A stretch of DNA of 64,000 nt from Streptomyces sp. ISL-100 (lineage in GTDB: Bacteria > Actinomycetota > Actinomycetes > Streptomycetales > Streptomycetaceae), in assembly GCF_018614615.1 (NCBI RefSeq), contig NZ_JAGGOK010000004.1, positions 1 through 64,000 of the forward strand, given 5' to 3'. A program made the translations under genes and the position numbers. The notes under the pieces are model-generated. The model had not been told where the DNA came from. It worked only from the letters and a program-made list of their open reading frames with translations, and made no database searches. Positions 44,266-53,051 of this stretch are shown in pieces (the stretch's first letter is position 1; every line of letters begins with the position of its first letter).

Positions 44266-45197
44266 GCTCCACCCAAAAGCCCTAAAAGACGATTACGTAC
44301 AGATTTGCATTTTAACGAACATCTTGGCGTCCAGCGCGTCAGCGGCACCGGGCCGCCCGCCGGACCGGCCGGCTGCGGCGCGAAGGACAGCAGCTCGTCC
44401 AGGCCTGGCTGGACGACGGCGCAACTGTTCTCGGGAACCTCGTTCCAGACGCCCGGAAGATCACCCAACGGCTCGGACACGATGAGGCGCGTCTCCGCGG
44501 AGACACCTCGCAGGAATTCGAGGTCGGGGTGAAGCGCCCGCACGGCGTCGGCCCGGCTGCTGTAGAAGAGCGATCGCGATGTCCCCTGGCTCGAGTACCG
44601 GAAAGCCCACAGTCGCTCGCTGTCGGTCACCGCGATGGTCATCTGGAGAGGGAACTCCACCCCGTGCTCCCGGCACATCCTTTCGACCAGCCCGGCCATC
44701 CGGGCAACCGCGCCCGGTGCGTCCTGGTCCAGGCCCAGGGTGATCGCCAGGTAGAACATCACTTCCGAATCCGTCGACCCCTCAAGCAGGGAGAAGAGCG
44801 TGGGGTCGATGGCCAGACAGAGGTCGCGCCGCATCCGGTGGAAATCGGTAATCGCACCGTTGTGCATCCACATCCACCGGCCGTGGCGAAAGGGGTGGCA
44901 GTTCGTCTGTTGCACGGCCGCACCCGTCGAGGCGCGGACATGAGCGAAGAACAGCGGCGAGCGAACGTGGTCCGCGATCTCCTGCAGATTGCGGTTGTTC
45001 CAGGCGGGACCTGTGTCCCGGACGATGGCCGGCGTACCCGCGTCGGATCCGTACCAGCCGATGCCGAATCCGTCGCCGTTGGTCGTCTCGACTCCCATCC
45101 GGGAATGGAGACTCTGATCGATCAAGGAGTGGGCGGGCTTGTACAGAATGTCACCGAGCAGGACAGGGGTTCCGGAGTAGGCAAGCCATCGGCACAT
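44037..45197 (-). CDS. Class II glutamine amidotransferase, C-terminus running into gvpO
   Basis: The N-terminal ~275 residues are a GATase_6-type amidotransferase: MCRWLAYSG with the catalytic Cys2, GDGFGIGWYG, FFAHVRASTGAAVQQTNCHPF and MWMHNGAITDF. It should release ammonia from glutamine. Normal members end near residue 255-285, but here the frame stays open for ~110 more codons of non-family sequence through the gvpO leader and most of gvpO, stopping at 44037. A lost stop or frameshift near 44340-44380 is likely. ATG behind AAAGGAG. It precedes the gvp genes in the same direction. Partner enzyme and acceptor unknown. Confidence 0.75.
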   Translation of the reverse strand: MCRWLAYSGTPVLLGDILYKPAHSLIDQSLHSRMGVETTNGDGFGIGWYGSDAGTPAIVRDTGPAWNNRNLQEIADHVRSPLFFAHVRASTGAAVQQTNCHPFRHGRWMWMHNGAITDFHRMRRDLCLAIDPTLFSLLEGSTDSEVMFYLAITLGLDQDAPGAVARMAGLVERMCREHGVEFPLQMTIAVTDSERLWAFRYSSQGTSRSLFYSSRADAVRALHPDLEFLRGVSAETRLIVSEPLGDLPGVWNEVPENSCAVVQPGLDELLSFAPQPAGPAGGPVPLTRWTPRCSLKCKSVRNRLLGLLGGACLQIETATKRAPAARSAFPHRGPCGRLRSSWRACWGGRRSLSPRCGPPMTGGRPRWKYWNLSASRRRPASWPVTG

Positions 45198-45297
45198 GGA
45201 GAGCACTCTCCTTTCGGTCGACGCCGCCCGCGTCGCGCGACGGCCACGGCGCGCCACAGGCGCCGGGCCGCTCATCCTCTGGCGGATGCCCCGCATC

Positions 45298-45317
45298 GCC
45301 GGCGGGAAACAGCCGGC
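45298..45317 (-). terminator. Hairpin after the L,D-transpeptidase gene
   Basis: Two GCCGGC arms flank an 8-base A/G-rich loop and abut the transpeptidase stop at 45318. Position and GC-stem suggest a terminator separating it from the amidotransferase gene. Confidence 0.45.
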
Positions 45318-46013
45318 TCAGGTCCCGGACTTCCGGCCGTAGACGAAGACGTCGTCGCCGTTGCGGAGCATGCTCCAGTACTTGGCGGCGTCGTTTTTCG
45401 TCATATTTACGCACCCGTGCGAGCCAGGCGGCGCCCAGACACTGATTCCGACCGAGTGGAAAGCCTGTCCGCCGTCGAAGAACTGGCTGTACGGCATCGG
45501 CACGTTGTACAGGCTGGACACGTGGTCGATGTTCCGCCAGTAGACCTTCTTCAGGCCGGTGCGGGTCTCGTAGCCGTTACGGCCGGTACGCACGGGAACC
45601 GGTCCGTACGCCAGCTCCTTGCCGTCCTGGATCCAGCTGAGCTGGAGAGTCAGGTCGACGCAGGCGATACGGCCCTTGTTCGTCGGGCACTTGCCTGCCC
45701 TGTTCGGGTTCTTCCCGACGGCCTTCTGCTTGTTCATGAGGTCCATGACGCCCCAGGTGATGGGGCCGGCGAACCCGGCATTCGGACTGATCGAGTGTTT
45801 CGTCTGGAATGCCCGGATCGCCTTGCAGTCGGCGGACGACTGCCTTCCATCCACCGGGCGGCCGAGGAACTTCTCGACCTGCTTCTGGTACGTCCCGGTC
45901 CGCGTCGTGCACGACGCGGCCTGAGCCGTTGTGCTTCCCATGACTACAGTGAGCGGGGCCACCAGTGCGGTGATCCCGAGCATGACAATTCCTCTTCGGC
46001 GCATGTCACTCAC
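45318..46013 (-). CDS. Secreted L,D-transpeptidase (YkuD family)
   Basis: 231 residues. Signal peptide (RRRGIVMLGITALVAPLTVV, cut after AQA near residue 33), a peptidoglycan-binding-like domain (~45-100: VEKFLGRPVDGRQSSADCKAIRAFQ) and a YkuD catalytic domain with HSVGISVWAPPGSHGCVNM containing the nucleophile Cys and active His. It makes 3-3 crosslinks or remodels the wall. The GTG start has AAGGAGG 8 bases upstream, a better match than the later ATG at 46004. Confidence 0.87.
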   Translation of the reverse strand: MSDMRRRGIVMLGITALVAPLTVVMGSTTAQAASCTTRTGTYQKQVEKFLGRPVDGRQSSADCKAIRAFQTKHSISPNAGFAGPITWGVMDLMNKQKAVGKNPNRAGKCPTNKGRIACVDLTLQLSWIQDGKELAYGPVPVRTGRNGYETRTGLKKVYWRNIDHVSSLYNVPMPYSQFFDGGQAFHSVGISVWAPPGSHGCVNMTKNDAAKYWSMLRNGDDVFVYGRKSGT

Positions 46014-46260
46014 GGCTGTCGCCTCCTTGTACGCGCGCAATTCACGTTCCGCCTGGTAGACGGCGGAAAGGCCGGAGGAGTTGCACGAAGGAAGGAGACG
46101 GTTCCGTAACTACGTGCCGAGGCGGGGGGCGGTGCATAGACACCGCTGATGCGTGGGAGTCCTGCGACGGTGGAGCGTCGTGTCCGAGGAAGCTCGGGCT
46201 GTGAGTAACCCGGGGCGAGTGGGGGCTGGGGTAGCCTGCGGTGATCATTCAGGCTCAGGG

Positions 46261-46917
46261 GTGGGGACTTCATGGGGGCAGGACTTGGCGCGGGGCATCG
46301 TCCCGGCGGCGACGCTGGCAGTACTGATGCTGGTCGGCTGTTCGTCGGCGCCGGACGGCGGGACGGCCGTACGGGACAAGTCGGCCAAGCAGCCGAGCCA
46401 GAGCGCGGAGGCCGAGGCGACGGCCAAGGGCGCGATCATCGGCCGCACCGGTACGCCGTGCGTCCTGCCGGTCTCGTTCACCACCGCTGCCGACTGGACG
46501 GCGGAGAAGGTGAAGTCCGGCGACGACCCCGTGTTCGGCTCGATCGCCGAACAAGGCACCGTGAAGCTCGTCTGTGAGATCGATGCCAAGCCCGCCGGGA
46601 ATTTCGGCTACCTGCGCGTCTGGACCGGTGACGACGCCGGTGCCCCGCGCAAGGTTCTCGAAGGATTCATGGCGGAGGAGTCCGAGGCCACGAAGATCCG
46701 CTACCGCGAGACAATGGCCGGTGACCTGCCCGCCACCGAAGTCACCTACCTCCGCACCACCGAGCTCGCGGACGAGCCGAAGAAGGAACGGGCGCTCGCC
46801 GTCAGCACGCCGCGCGGTGCGGTGGTACTGCACCTGGGCGGGCTGGACACGGGGGAGCACGAACAGATGCTGCCGGCGTACGAACTGGCGAAGGAGACCA
46901 TGGCAGCCACGGGCTGA
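46261..46917 (+). CDS. Putative lipoprotein of unknown function
   Basis: 218 residues. Signal peptide with lipobox LMLVGC (Cys ~25), a disordered Ser/Gln/Ala region, then a folded domain (TPCVLPVSFTTAADWTAE, CEIDAKPAGNFGYLRVWTG, VVLHLGGLDTGEHEQML). This domain recurs in Streptomyces lipoproteins but has no assigned function. I used the GTG at 46261. An ATG at 46272 is in a different frame and would fit a typical MGAG start, so a small indel near the N-terminus is possible. The 247-bp gap upstream (46014-46260) holds no gene. Confidence 0.7.
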   Translation: MGTSWGQDLARGIVPAATLAVLMLVGCSSAPDGGTAVRDKSAKQPSQSAEAEATAKGAIIGRTGTPCVLPVSFTTAADWTAEKVKSGDDPVFGSIAEQGTVKLVCEIDAKPAGNFGYLRVWTGDDAGAPRKVLEGFMAEESEATKIRYRETMAGDLPATEVTYLRTTELADEPKKERALAVSTPRGAVVLHLGGLDTGEHEQMLPAYELAKETMAATG

Positions 46918-46940
46918 CGACCGGCCAAGGAGATCAACGA

Positions 46941-47489
46941 GTGTCCGACCTTGACTTCTATGCTCACGTCGCCACCCGATGCGACGTTCTGGGGGCAGGA
47001 ATCGGCTCCGATCGTGACGGCTGGGAAGCCGCTGTGGGGCCGGATTACTTTGACGATCCCGACGGCGGGCTCCTGCGTCGGGACTACGGGCTCGTGGAGG
47101 TGACATTCTCGCCGGCACCTCAAGGGCCGATGTTTTGCGTCGCGTTCGGCGTGAAGAGCCACCGGTTGCTCCACGGCCACTCCGCGAGCATCGTGCCGCC
47201 GCCGCTCTCACGTGAATACGGGACCTTCGCGCCCCGGGTCCGATACGAGGAGCTGCGGGCCGTCATCCGGTCGCTGGGCTGCACGGTCGAACTTGAGGAC
47301 GAGTCAAGCGACGTACACCGCTATCGGGTACCCGAATCCGGCGCGCGCATTTTCGTCGTCGCGGATCCCGACCCGTATGGGAATGGCGACCACGATCCGG
47401 ACGACCCGCAAGAGCGGCAGGTGGGCGACCTATGGATGCTCGACGTGTCACCGCACTGGTGGGGCCCGCGGCAGCGGCGGCGTGTGTGA
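46941..47489 (+). CDS. Hypothetical cytosolic protein
   Basis: 182 residues. GTG start with AAGGAG 7 bases upstream, 23 bp after the lipoprotein gene and probably co-transcribed. Mixed alpha/beta, rich in Asp and Trp (VGPDYFDDPDGGLLRRDYGLVEVTFSP, LWMLDVSPHWWGP), no signal or TM. The opening resembles toxin-immunity-type proteins in style, but I recognise no family. Confidence 0.7.
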   Translation: MSDLDFYAHVATRCDVLGAGIGSDRDGWEAAVGPDYFDDPDGGLLRRDYGLVEVTFSPAPQGPMFCVAFGVKSHRLLHGHSASIVPPPLSREYGTFAPRVRYEELRAVIRSLGCTVELEDESSDVHRYRVPESGARIFVVADPDPYGNGDHDPDDPQERQVGDLWMLDVSPHWWGPRQRRRV

Positions 47490-47500
47490 CGGGTGCGGCC

Positions 47501-47532
47501 GCGGACCGGAGGACGATGTCTCCCCGGTCCGC
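47501..47532. terminator. Bidirectional terminator between convergent genes
   Basis: GCGGACCGG pairs perfectly with CCGGTCCGC across a 14-base loop that can add further GGA/TCC pairs. It lies between the stops of the hypothetical gene at 46941 and the chitinase gene on the other strand. Confidence 0.65.
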
Positions 47533-47558
47533 AGCCTGTTGAGGGGTTGACCGGTCTC

Positions 47559-48452
47559 TCAGCAGTAGAGGTTCGAGCCGGTGGGGACACCCAGGATCTG
47601 GGTGAACTGCTGGTACTTGCTGACACGGCTCTGGACCTGCGCCGGGTTCTTGCCGTCGCATTCGAGCGAGCCGTTGATCGAGCGGATGGTGTGGCCGAAT
47701 CCGGCCTGGTTGACCATGGCGTTGTGTCCGGTCATCGTGCCGGGGCCGCTCTGGGTGTTCCAGTACCAGAGGCCCGTTTTCCAGGCCACCGCGGCCTCGT
47801 TCTGGACACGCCACGGGTTGTTGAGCAGGTCGATGCCGAGTGCGTCACCCGCGGCTTTGTAGTTGAAGTTCCAGCTGAGCTGGATGGGTCCGCGCCCGTA
47901 GTACGCCGCCTGACCGGCCGGGCAGCCGTAAGGCCGGCTCCAGTCGCAGTAGTGCGGGTAGTTGGCCTGGTTCTGCTCGACGATGTGGACCAGTCCGCCC
48001 GTCTCGTGACTGACGTTCGCGAGGAAGGCCGCGGCCTCCTGCTTCTTCACTGTGTCACTGCCGGTGTTCGCGAAGCCGGGGTAGGCGCTCAGGGCCGCGG
48101 TGAGGCCGCTGTAGGAGTAGAAGGAATTCCGGTTCGGGAACATCTGGTTGAACTGCGACTCGCTGACCACGAAGCCTGACGGGGACGGGTTGCCGCCGCC
48201 GCAGGTGTACGGGTTCCAGTACCAGGTGCTGACGGTCGGGTCGTACCCCGGGTTGTCGTGCTCGGCTATGTAGTAGGCGCCGTTGTATCTGACAACGTTG
48301 CCAGTCGTGTACCAGGCGCCCTGCTGCCAGTTCGGCGCGGTGTCGCAGACGGTCGCCGCGGGTGCCGCGGACGCGGAGGGCGTCAGCGTCACGACGAGGC
48401 CTGTGGCGACGAGGAACGCCGCCAGCAGGGCCATCAGGCGTGTTCTCAGCAC
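47559..48452 (-). CDS. Secreted GH19 chitinase with N-terminal carbohydrate-binding module
   Basis: 297 residues. Signal peptide (~1-30, LMALLAAFLVATGLVV), a small CBM5/12-type module (~33-80: WQQGAWYTTGNVVRYNGAYYIAEHDNPGYDP, with surface Trp/Tyr) and a GH19 domain (~95-297) containing FLANVSHETGG with the acid Glu, YYGRGPIQLSWNFNY and WKTGLWYWN. It hydrolyses chitin in the medium. GTG start behind AAAGGAG; an upstream extension lacks an RBS. Confidence 0.92.
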   Translation of the reverse strand: MLRTRLMALLAAFLVATGLVVTLTPSASAAPAATVCDTAPNWQQGAWYTTGNVVRYNGAYYIAEHDNPGYDPTVSTWYWNPYTCGGGNPSPSGFVVSESQFNQMFPNRNSFYSYSGLTAALSAYPGFANTGSDTVKKQEAAAFLANVSHETGGLVHIVEQNQANYPHYCDWSRPYGCPAGQAAYYGRGPIQLSWNFNYKAAGDALGIDLLNNPWRVQNEAAVAWKTGLWYWNTQSGPGTMTGHNAMVNQAGFGHTIRSINGSLECDGKNPAQVQSRVSKYQQFTQILGVPTGSNLYC

Positions 48453-49105
48453 TCGATCGCTCCTTTGGGCGCAACGGCCCGACCGGAGCACGCAGTTGGG
48501 CTTCCGGTTACGGCCGTGGTGGGGGGCTGTGTCCCACACTCAAGCGCGATGTCATGATCGAGTCAAGGTATAGACCAATGGGACCATGCACGGTTTCTCA
48601 CTCGGCGGTCGACGCCGCCTCGGGGCGTCACGCCAGGACCATGGTGAGCATCGCTGAAACGACCGTGCAGACAGCAACGGACAGCATCACTATCCGCACC
48701 GGCCCGGCGAGTCGGCCGCCCGCGGACCGCGGCCACACGCCAGGCACAGAGTCCTTCGCGGCACGCTCCGGCTCAACGGCCGCAGTGGCATGCGGGGCTG
48801 AGGTGCTGCTGCCCTGACGCATCTGCGCACACCACACGCAGTCGCCGCCGCCTCCATGCAGCGGCGCGTCCAGCCAGTACGCACCCAGCAGTGAAGCGCC
48901 GAACTCCGGGACGGGGTCATTACCGAATGCCTCCATGTCCGAATCAACGGCCGGCCCGGAGCATCGGAACCGTCCGGCATCCCTTCTGCAACACCACCGT
49001 CATCGAGCCGTTAGCTGGCGTCTTCCTACGATCTGATCAAACCTCTGCTGTCAGCTCTGGAGCTCTCGGCCCGGCGGCGGCGTCCTGATCACCTAGACTC
49101 GGCGG
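48453..49105. other. 653-bp region with at most one small gene
   Basis: It contains the chitinase promoter region (48453-48600), the possible small membrane gene at 48628-48936 and the YciO gene's leader. I see no repeats or strong hairpins. Confidence 0.45.
48628..48936 (-). CDS. Possible small C-tail-anchored membrane protein
   Basis: 102 residues. The N-terminus has a CVWCAQM pair of cysteines; the C-terminus is one strong hydrophobic helix (VRIVMLSVAVCTVVSAMLTMVL). Weak RBS. Unrecognised. Coding bias is moderate, so it could be a spurious frame. Confidence 0.4.
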   Translation of the reverse strand: MEAFGNDPVPEFGASLLGAYWLDAPLHGGGGDCVWCAQMRQGSSTSAPHATAAVEPERAAKDSVPGVWPRSAGGRLAGPVRIVMLSVAVCTVVSAMLTMVLA

Positions 49106-49726
49106 ATGGCGAAGTATTTCGACGTGCACCCCGAGAACCCTCAGCGGCGCACCATCAGCAGCGTGGCTGACAGCATCCGGTCCGGCGCACTCGTCGCGTA
49201 CCCGACGGACTCCTGTTACGCACTGGGCTGCCAGCTGGGCAATCGTGACGGTCTCGGCCGGATCCGCTCGATCCGGAACCTCGACGATCGTCACCACTTC
49301 ACCCTGGTGTGCCAGGACTTCGCGCAGCTGGGTCAGTTCGTGCACGTCGACAACGACGTGTTCCGCGCGATCAAGGCAGCGACGCCCGGCAGCTACACCT
49401 TCATCCTGCCGGCGACGAAGGAGGTGCCCCGCCAGCTGCTCCACCCGAAGAAGAAGACTGTCGGAGTACGCATTCCCGACCATGTCGTCACTCAGGCCTT
49501 GCTCGCCGACCTCGGCGAACCGTTGCTCTCCACCACCCTGCTCCTGCCCGACGAGGACGAACCGCTGACGCAGGGCTGGGAGATCAAGGAACGGCTCGAC
49601 CACGTGGTGGACGCTGTCGTCGACTCGGGCGACTGCGGCACCGAGCCAACCACGGTCATCGACTTCTCCAGCGGCGCAGCGGAGATCGTACGCCGAGGGG
49701 CAGGGGACACCGCGCGGTTCGAGTAG
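49106..49726 (+). CDS. YciO/YrdC/Sua5-family protein
   Basis: 206 residues, the size of E. coli YciO. The YrdC fold signature appears as GALVAYPTDSCYALGCQL (normally PTDTVYGLG) followed by IRSIRNLDDRHHFTLVC, SYTFILPATKEVPRQLL, and KKKTVGVRIPDH. The family binds ATP, threonine or bicarbonate and nucleic acid; TsaC/Sua5 make threonylcarbamoyl-AMP for tRNA t6A, while YciO is a slower paralogue. Convergent with the sigma-CAP gene. Confidence 0.85.
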   Translation: MAKYFDVHPENPQRRTISSVADSIRSGALVAYPTDSCYALGCQLGNRDGLGRIRSIRNLDDRHHFTLVCQDFAQLGQFVHVDNDVFRAIKAATPGSYTFILPATKEVPRQLLHPKKKTVGVRIPDHVVTQALLADLGEPLLSTTLLLPDEDEPLTQGWEIKERLDHVVDAVVDSGDCGTEPTTVIDFSSGAAEIVRRGAGDTARFE

Positions 49727-49752
49727 GCGCGCGTCTTGTCCCCACGGCCCCG

Positions 49753-51369
49753 TCAGCGGGATGCGCCGAAGACCTGCGTCCACCAAGGGCCACCGGAGGC
49801 GTCGTGGATTCCGATGCCTATTTCCTTGAAGGAGCAGTTGAGTATGTTGGCCCGGTGGCCGGAACTGTTCATCCAGGACTCCATCACCTGAGCCGGGGTT
49901 CGCTGGCCCAGGGCTATGTTCTCGCCGTAGGTGCTCCAGGTGTATCCGGCGGCTGTGATGCGTTCGCCGGGGCCCGCGCCGTCCGGGTTGGTGTGGTCGA
50001 AGAAGTCACGGGCGGCCATGTCCGCGGAGTGGCGCTGGGCTGCTGTGTTCAGGCGGCTGTTCTGGCGGACAGGGCCGCAACCGTTCTCGGCCCGCTCCGT
50101 GTTGACCAGATCAGTTACCTGCTGGTTGAAGGACGAGGGGCTTGTGCCCGACTGAACAGTGGGGCGGGGCTTCGGGACCGCCGGGCGCGGGGCGGCTTTT
50201 GAGGAGGTCTTAGGGGACGGCTTGCTCGGAGTCGGCCGAGGGGTTGCTTTCGCGCGCTTCTTGGCCGGCGAGGCCGAGGCGCGTGGGGCGGCGGAGGGCG
50301 ACGAGGGCGCCGACGTCGTCGGGGAGGCAGGCGGCGTCGAAGCGGCGACGGGCGGGACGGCCGCATCGGCGGCTGCCCGTGACCGGGTCGTCTCCGAGGC
50401 CTCGCCCGGCTTCAGCGTCGTCCAGCCGGCGTACCCCCCGCCACCCACCAGCAGCACCGCGGCCGAGGCCGCGACCGCCCGCCGGCGCCGCGACCGTCGG
50501 TCGCGCCGCTCCTGACGGCGTCCGGCGGGCGCGAGCTGGACGGGGGCGTCACCATGCGCGGCAAGGCCAAGGGCCTCGGGTTCGCCCGACATGACCGCAC
50601 CGGCCAGCGCGGCGCTCGCCGGGATCAGGCCCAGGCCGACCAGGAGTCTTTCCGCCGGCACCAGTTCCGCGCCGTACCCGGAGCAGACCGTGCAGTCGCG
50701 GGCGTGGCGTGCCAGCCGCTTGCGCCACAGCGCGGACGGCACGCCGTTCCACACGGCCAGGCCATCGTCCAGCAGTACGCACCGTGGCACCGCCGACAGA
50801 GCGCGTACGACCACGCGCGCCGTCTCCAGCTGCGCCTTCATCCGCTGCACCCGCACCGCGGTGTGCTGGGGTGACAGTTCCATCGCGGCGGCCACCTCGG
50901 CCCGCGTGAGCTCGCCCGCCGCCTCGAGCCACCACAGCGACAACAGCGCCCGGTCGTCGGCATCCAGCCAGCGGGTCGCTTCCGCGACTTCCCGGCGCTG
51001 CCCCGAAAGGCCCAGGCGCACGATGGTCAGGTCCACGAAGTCCGCGCCGGGGTCAGCCAGCTCGCGGGCCTCCGCCAGCTCGCTGCCGGCCTGGTCCGCT
51101 CGACGGGCCTGCCAGCGGTCGCGTATCTGATTCATGATGATGGCCACCAGCCAAGACCGGAAGCTTGCCGGATCGCGCAGCGAGCCCAGGCCGCCCAGCG
51201 CGCGGATCAGCGTCTCCTGCACCACGTCATCGACATCGGCATGCCCGCTCAGCGCCCGGCCCACGATGTTGTAGACGAGTGGCAGATACGCGGTGACGAG
51301 CTCGTCCTGCGCCCGCTGGTCGCCGCCCTGCGCCGCCTTGACCACTGCGGCTTCACGTTCGCTGCCCAC
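49753..51369 (-). CDS. ECF-type sigma factor fused to a TM helix and extracellular CAP domain
   Basis: 538 residues. Sigma region 2 (~15-85: LPLVYNIVGRALSGHADVDDVVQETLIRALGG), region 4 (~125-180: LSLWWLEAAGELTRAEVAAAMELSPQHTAVRVQRM), a zinc-finger-like HARDCTVCSGYG segment (~215-226), a TM helix (AVAASAAVLLVGGGGYAGW, ~280-300), a long Ala/Pro/Ser/Lys linker and a C-terminal CAP/SCP domain (~410-538: LVNTERAENGCGPVRQNSRLNTAAQRHSADMA, YGENIALGQ, SSGHRANIL). The gene codes in one chain for a sigma factor, an anti-sigma-like finger and an outside sensor-like module. GTG start with GAGGAAGAGAG upstream. Probably released by regulated proteolysis; stimulus unknown. Confidence 0.85.
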   Translation of the reverse strand: MGSEREAAVVKAAQGGDQRAQDELVTAYLPLVYNIVGRALSGHADVDDVVQETLIRALGGLGSLRDPASFRSWLVAIIMNQIRDRWQARRADQAGSELAEARELADPGADFVDLTIVRLGLSGQRREVAEATRWLDADDRALLSLWWLEAAGELTRAEVAAAMELSPQHTAVRVQRMKAQLETARVVVRALSAVPRCVLLDDGLAVWNGVPSALWRKRLARHARDCTVCSGYGAELVPAERLLVGLGLIPASAALAGAVMSGEPEALGLAAHGDAPVQLAPAGRRQERRDRRSRRRRAVAASAAVLLVGGGGYAGWTTLKPGEASETTRSRAAADAAVPPVAASTPPASPTTSAPSSPSAAPRASASPAKKRAKATPRPTPSKPSPKTSSKAAPRPAVPKPRPTVQSGTSPSSFNQQVTDLVNTERAENGCGPVRQNSRLNTAAQRHSADMAARDFFDHTNPDGAGPGERITAAGYTWSTYGENIALGQRTPAQVMESWMNSSGHRANILNCSFKEIGIGIHDASGGPWWTQVFGASR

Positions 51370-51521
51370 ACTCGGCTCTCTTCCTCGGGCTGCGCCCGTT
51401 TCCTCGCTGTTCTGTCCGACACCAGGGAGACCGGCTGCGGGGAGGGGGATAACAGAAAAGCACACGCGTTCTATGGCGAGTGGCCGGGGGCGGCGGCGGA
51501 GCGCAGACCGAGATCCAGTCG

Positions 51522-52832
51522 TCAGTCGTCGATACGGTCCATGACGCGGCCGAGGTCCACGAACTTGAAGCCGGTCGCTTCTCGCCCTTCGGGGACCGAT
51601 GGTGTGTCGTGGCCGTCCTGGACGACGAGCAGGCCACGCGGGTACTTCGTGCCGAGGGGGGCGTTGAGGACTGCGGCGCCGTCGCATTCCTCGGAGCCGT
51701 CGAGGGTCCGGCCGGCGGCGACGACGCGGAATCCGCCCTCGTATTCGTTGTCGTCCTCCACCTCGCGGTCGTACAGGGCGAAGGTGTCGTCACCCTGGCT
51801 CGAGGCGAGGATGTACCCGTCACCGTCGGTCTCGGTGAGCAGCGTCAGCACCTCGACGTCGGCCGCGAGGCGCTCACCGCCGAAGCCGGGGTCGGAGCCA
51901 GGGGCGCATTCCTCGGTCTCCTCGTCGTACGCGCCGGGAATGCCGTATTCGCGGACCTTGTCGATGAGCTTCGGCGCTCCCGTGAGGTCGGCGCGCATGC
52001 GCCAGATACCGACGTCCTCCTGTCCCGCATAGAGCATGCCGTTGGCCGGGTCCACCACCATGCCCTCCACCTGGGGAAGTTCGCCGGGCTCGGCGCACGG
52101 CGTCCACGAGGCGCCGTTCGGCAGGCTGAAAGTGGACGGGAGGTCAAGATCCCGGATCTTGCGATAGGTGACCGTGCCGTCGGGGGTGGAGGCGAGTTCC
52201 AGCAGGGCGATGGCGGTGCGGTTGCGGCGGCTGACCAGGGCGTAGGAGCGGCCGCTGGCCGAGTCCGTCCAAGTGGCGAGACCGTAAGCAGTCTGCTGGT
52301 CGTTGACCTCGTCCTGGCCGGCCGAGAAGACGCGTGGGGCGGACGGGTCGGTGACGTCGGTGAGCGGGCCACCGGGGTGGCGCCGGTCTATGCGGTAGAT
52401 CCGCAGCCGGTCCTGGCCGCGGTCGCTAACCACCGCCAGATCGGCGCGCCCGGTCGGCAGCCGCAGGCCGTGGACCAGGTCGACGTTGTTGAACCGGCCG
52501 GGAGCGTCGTCGGGGCCGGGTGCGGAAGGCGCCGGTATGGACTGCACCTGCCGGGCGTCGAGGTCGTAGACCCGCAGGCCGCCCTCCTTGGCCGTGGCGA
52601 TCACCAGGCTGGCGTCGGGGTCGGCGGAGTTGCGCCAGATCGCGGGGTCGTCGGCGTTGGCGCTGCCGCCCGCCTCGTCGTCGTACAGCGTGGGCGTTTC
52701 GGCTCGCGGGGTGACGGCGGGCAGCGAATCGGACGCGTGAGTGCGCGCTTGGGCGGGTGCGAGTGCGGCGATTGCCGCTAACGCCGTGCCCAGAATCAGG
52801 GCCGCCGAGCGGACAGGACGGTTCGCGCTCAT
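51522..52832 (-). CDS. Secreted beta-propeller phytase (3-phytase)
   Basis: 436 residues. Signal peptide (~1-32, SAALILGTALAAIAALAPAQA) then a six-bladed propeller: DEAGGSANADDPAIW, DLVHGLRL, DLAVVSDRGQDRLRIYRID, VEGMVVDPANGMLYAGQEDVGIW and GYILASSQGDDTFALYDR are typical of Bacillus/Streptomyces beta-propeller phytases with Ca2+-coordinating acidic residues. It releases phosphate from phytate outside the cell. ATG behind AAGGAGACC; an upstream extension to 53003 is out of keeping with the signal peptide. Confidence 0.9.
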   Translation of the reverse strand: MSANRPVRSAALILGTALAAIAALAPAQARTHASDSLPAVTPRAETPTLYDDEAGGSANADDPAIWRNSADPDASLVIATAKEGGLRVYDLDARQVQSIPAPSAPGPDDAPGRFNNVDLVHGLRLPTGRADLAVVSDRGQDRLRIYRIDRRHPGGPLTDVTDPSAPRVFSAGQDEVNDQQTAYGLATWTDSASGRSYALVSRRNRTAIALLELASTPDGTVTYRKIRDLDLPSTFSLPNGASWTPCAEPGELPQVEGMVVDPANGMLYAGQEDVGIWRMRADLTGAPKLIDKVREYGIPGAYDEETEECAPGSDPGFGGERLAADVEVLTLLTETDGDGYILASSQGDDTFALYDREVEDDNEYEGGFRVVAAGRTLDGSEECDGAAVLNAPLGTKYPRGLLVVQDGHDTPSVPEGREATGFKFVDLGRVMDRIDD

Positions 52833-53051
52833 GAAGGTCTCCTTACTGTCGGCACCATGCCGATCGCCGGGCGTGAGCATCCAACCGCAGGGTGGCCGTG
52901 AGCCATCCGACAAGAGGTACGTACGTGTGGGGGGCGTGAACTCACACCTGCCCAGGATTCCCCGAGCATGTTTGTCAGCAAATTTCACAGAAGTCACAGT
53001 CATTCTGGTACATCTCTCGGAGTGAACTGACCTTTCTTGGGAGATGACGCC

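Noticed and set aside
52975..53030. PHO-box-like repeats upstream of the phytase gene
   Set aside because: TCACAG occurs twice with a 9-bp period, not the 11-bp direct repeats of PhoP sites, and only one GTTCAC-like unit lies on the phytase side.
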